DNA of 15,263 nt from an uncultured Chlorobiota bacterium (GTDB lineage: Bacteria > Bacteroidota > Bacteroidia > Bacteroidales > JAADGE01), in the NCBI GenBank assembly GCA_947311125.1, contig CAMZKI010000272.1, forward strand, positions 1 to 15,263. The letters run 5' to 3'. The notes beneath the pieces were generated by a model, which was not told the DNA's origin, searched no databases, and saw only the letters and a program-made list of their open reading frames with translations. Position 1 is the first letter of the stretch. The number at the start of each line of letters is the position of its first letter. The position numbers and the translations under genes were made by a program. Shown piece after piece: positions 14,530-15,263 of the stretch.

Positions 14530-15263
14530 TCATTGTCCTACAATTAAGAAATCTCCGCTGACGGAAAAAACTCCGAAGTAACCCAAAGCATTATTTGATA
14601 TATTACTTACGGGGTTATAGGGAGTTCCGGAATCATGAAAATTTTCGCTTACAATTTCGGCATAAGTGTATAGGTATTCGTAAACAGACCTGTCGCAACC
14701 GAGAATAAGAACTGCCGCCGTGTCGTTTATCTGAAAAGTTTCGTTATAAAATTTATATTCAAAGTTTGTTCCGTCGGTGTATGTGTCTTCAAATAAGTAT
14801 ATTTCATAGCTTCTTCGTTGATTTTTATAAATATCTAATTTTGCATATTCATTAAAATCTGCAGAATCGTTAAGGTAACAGATAATATCATAACCGTCAT
14901 CTTGATAGGGCAGGGGATTTGTTCTGTATTTGGCGACAAGAGAGTCAATTTTAAGAGGAGGTTTCATTTCTGCCGTTGCCGTATAGGTTTTGCCTTCTGC
15001 TTTAACAGTCAGAGTGTATGTTTCTCCGGTTTCTCCGAAAAGATTTGTCTGATACAATCCTGCCGAATCAGTTTCAGGGATATTGAATGTATTTCCGTTG
15101 CTGTCCGAAATTGTAACTTCTGCTCCGCTTACGGTATTGTATGTAAGTGTATCGAAAAAATCGGAAGTTTTTGTTATTAATATCGTAGCCGGCTGAAGCT
15201 GATCGTAAAGTTTTGCTTCAATTACAATGCGGGGTTCCGTATTGTTTAATTTTATGTCAATAA
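14530..15263 (-). CDS. DUF4249 family protein, N-terminus beyond the window
   Basis: The reading frame is open to the right edge, giving 243 visible residues and no start. The TTG at 15057 is internal, because typical family sequence continues upstream of it. Visible in order: NNTEPRIVIEAKLYDQLQPA, a beta-rich segment with VSGAEVTISDSNGNTF, then SAGLYQT and GETGETYTLTV, and near the end NNALGYFGVFSVSG. These match the DUF4249 pattern of a VIEG-like strand, GAxVxIxDxxG, a GxxGxTYxL segment and a late GYFG motif. Family members are usually lipoproteins encoded beside a SusC-like TonB-dependent receptor, so the missing part probably holds a signal peptide with a lipobox. The function is not established; outer-membrane binding or uptake is inferred. 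It precedes the MBOAT gene by 68 bases. Confidence 0.85.
   Translation of the reverse strand, partial: IDIKLNNTEPRIVIEAKLYDQLQPATILITKTSDFFDTLTYNTVSGAEVTISDSNGNTFNIPETDSAGLYQTNLFGETGETYTLTVKAEGKTYTATAEMKPPLKIDSLVAKYRTNPLPYQDDGYDIICYLNDSADFNEYAKLDIYKNQRRSYEIYLFEDTYTDGTNFEYKFYNETFQINDTAAVLILGCDRSVYEYLYTYAEIVSENFHDSGTPYNPVSNISNNALGYFGVFSVSGDFLIVGQ

Noticed and set aside
15055..15057. TTG as the start of a 175-residue protein
   Set aside because: The frame stays open to the window edge, and the upstream codons encode typical DUF4249 sequence, so this is an internal Leu codon.
14902..15180. Cys- and Phe-rich frame on the plus strand opposite DUF4249
   Set aside because: It is antisense to a continuous DUF4249 reading frame; its composition reflects the opposite strand.

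Overview
The window looks like a chromosomal segment from a low-GC member of the Bacteroidota. Supporting signs are a DUF4249 protein, secreted proteins whose signal peptides end in A-Q, starts that lack Shine-Dalgarno sequences, and TAnnTTTG boxes (the Bacteroidota -7 element) upstream of several first genes. TGA is used as an ordinary stop. There are 12 protein genes, one of them cut by the right edge. I see no RNA genes, insertion sequences or CRISPR arrays. No gap between genes exceeds about 140 bases.

Left block (138-7365, plus strand): six genes packed like one operon. The first encodes a large outer-membrane protein that joins a degenerate peptidase-MA-like domain, a TolB-type propeller and a BamA-like barrel. 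The second encodes a small outer-membrane barrel. Four cytoplasmic or inner-membrane glycan genes follow, the last three each overlapping the gene before: a family 2 glycosyltransferase, a NodB-type deacetylase without a signal peptide, a PAPS-type sulfotransferase and an LPG-synthase-TM-type membrane protein (candidate flippase).

Middle block (7367-10765): two divergent multi-pass proteins, one on the minus strand (7367-9064) and one on the plus strand (9146-10765). Both look like GT-C glycosyltransferases, which use polyprenyl-phosphate sugars on the outer face of the membrane. They end 1 and 2 bases from the genes they converge on.

Right block (15263 down to 10768, minus strand): a DUF4249 protein (N-terminus missing), an AlgI-like MBOAT O-acyltransferase, an SGNH/AlgX-like partner, and a GtrB/DPM1-type polyprenyl-phosphate glycosyltransferase.

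Taken together (inference), the locus looks like a pathway that decorates a surface glycan or glycolipid. Sugars would be loaded on a lipid carrier by the two GT2 enzymes, deacetylated and sulfated in the cytoplasm, flipped, transferred by the GT-C-like enzymes, and O-acetylated by the MBOAT/SGNH pair. The deacetylase-sulfotransferase-flippase cassette is the best candidate for an undescribed system.
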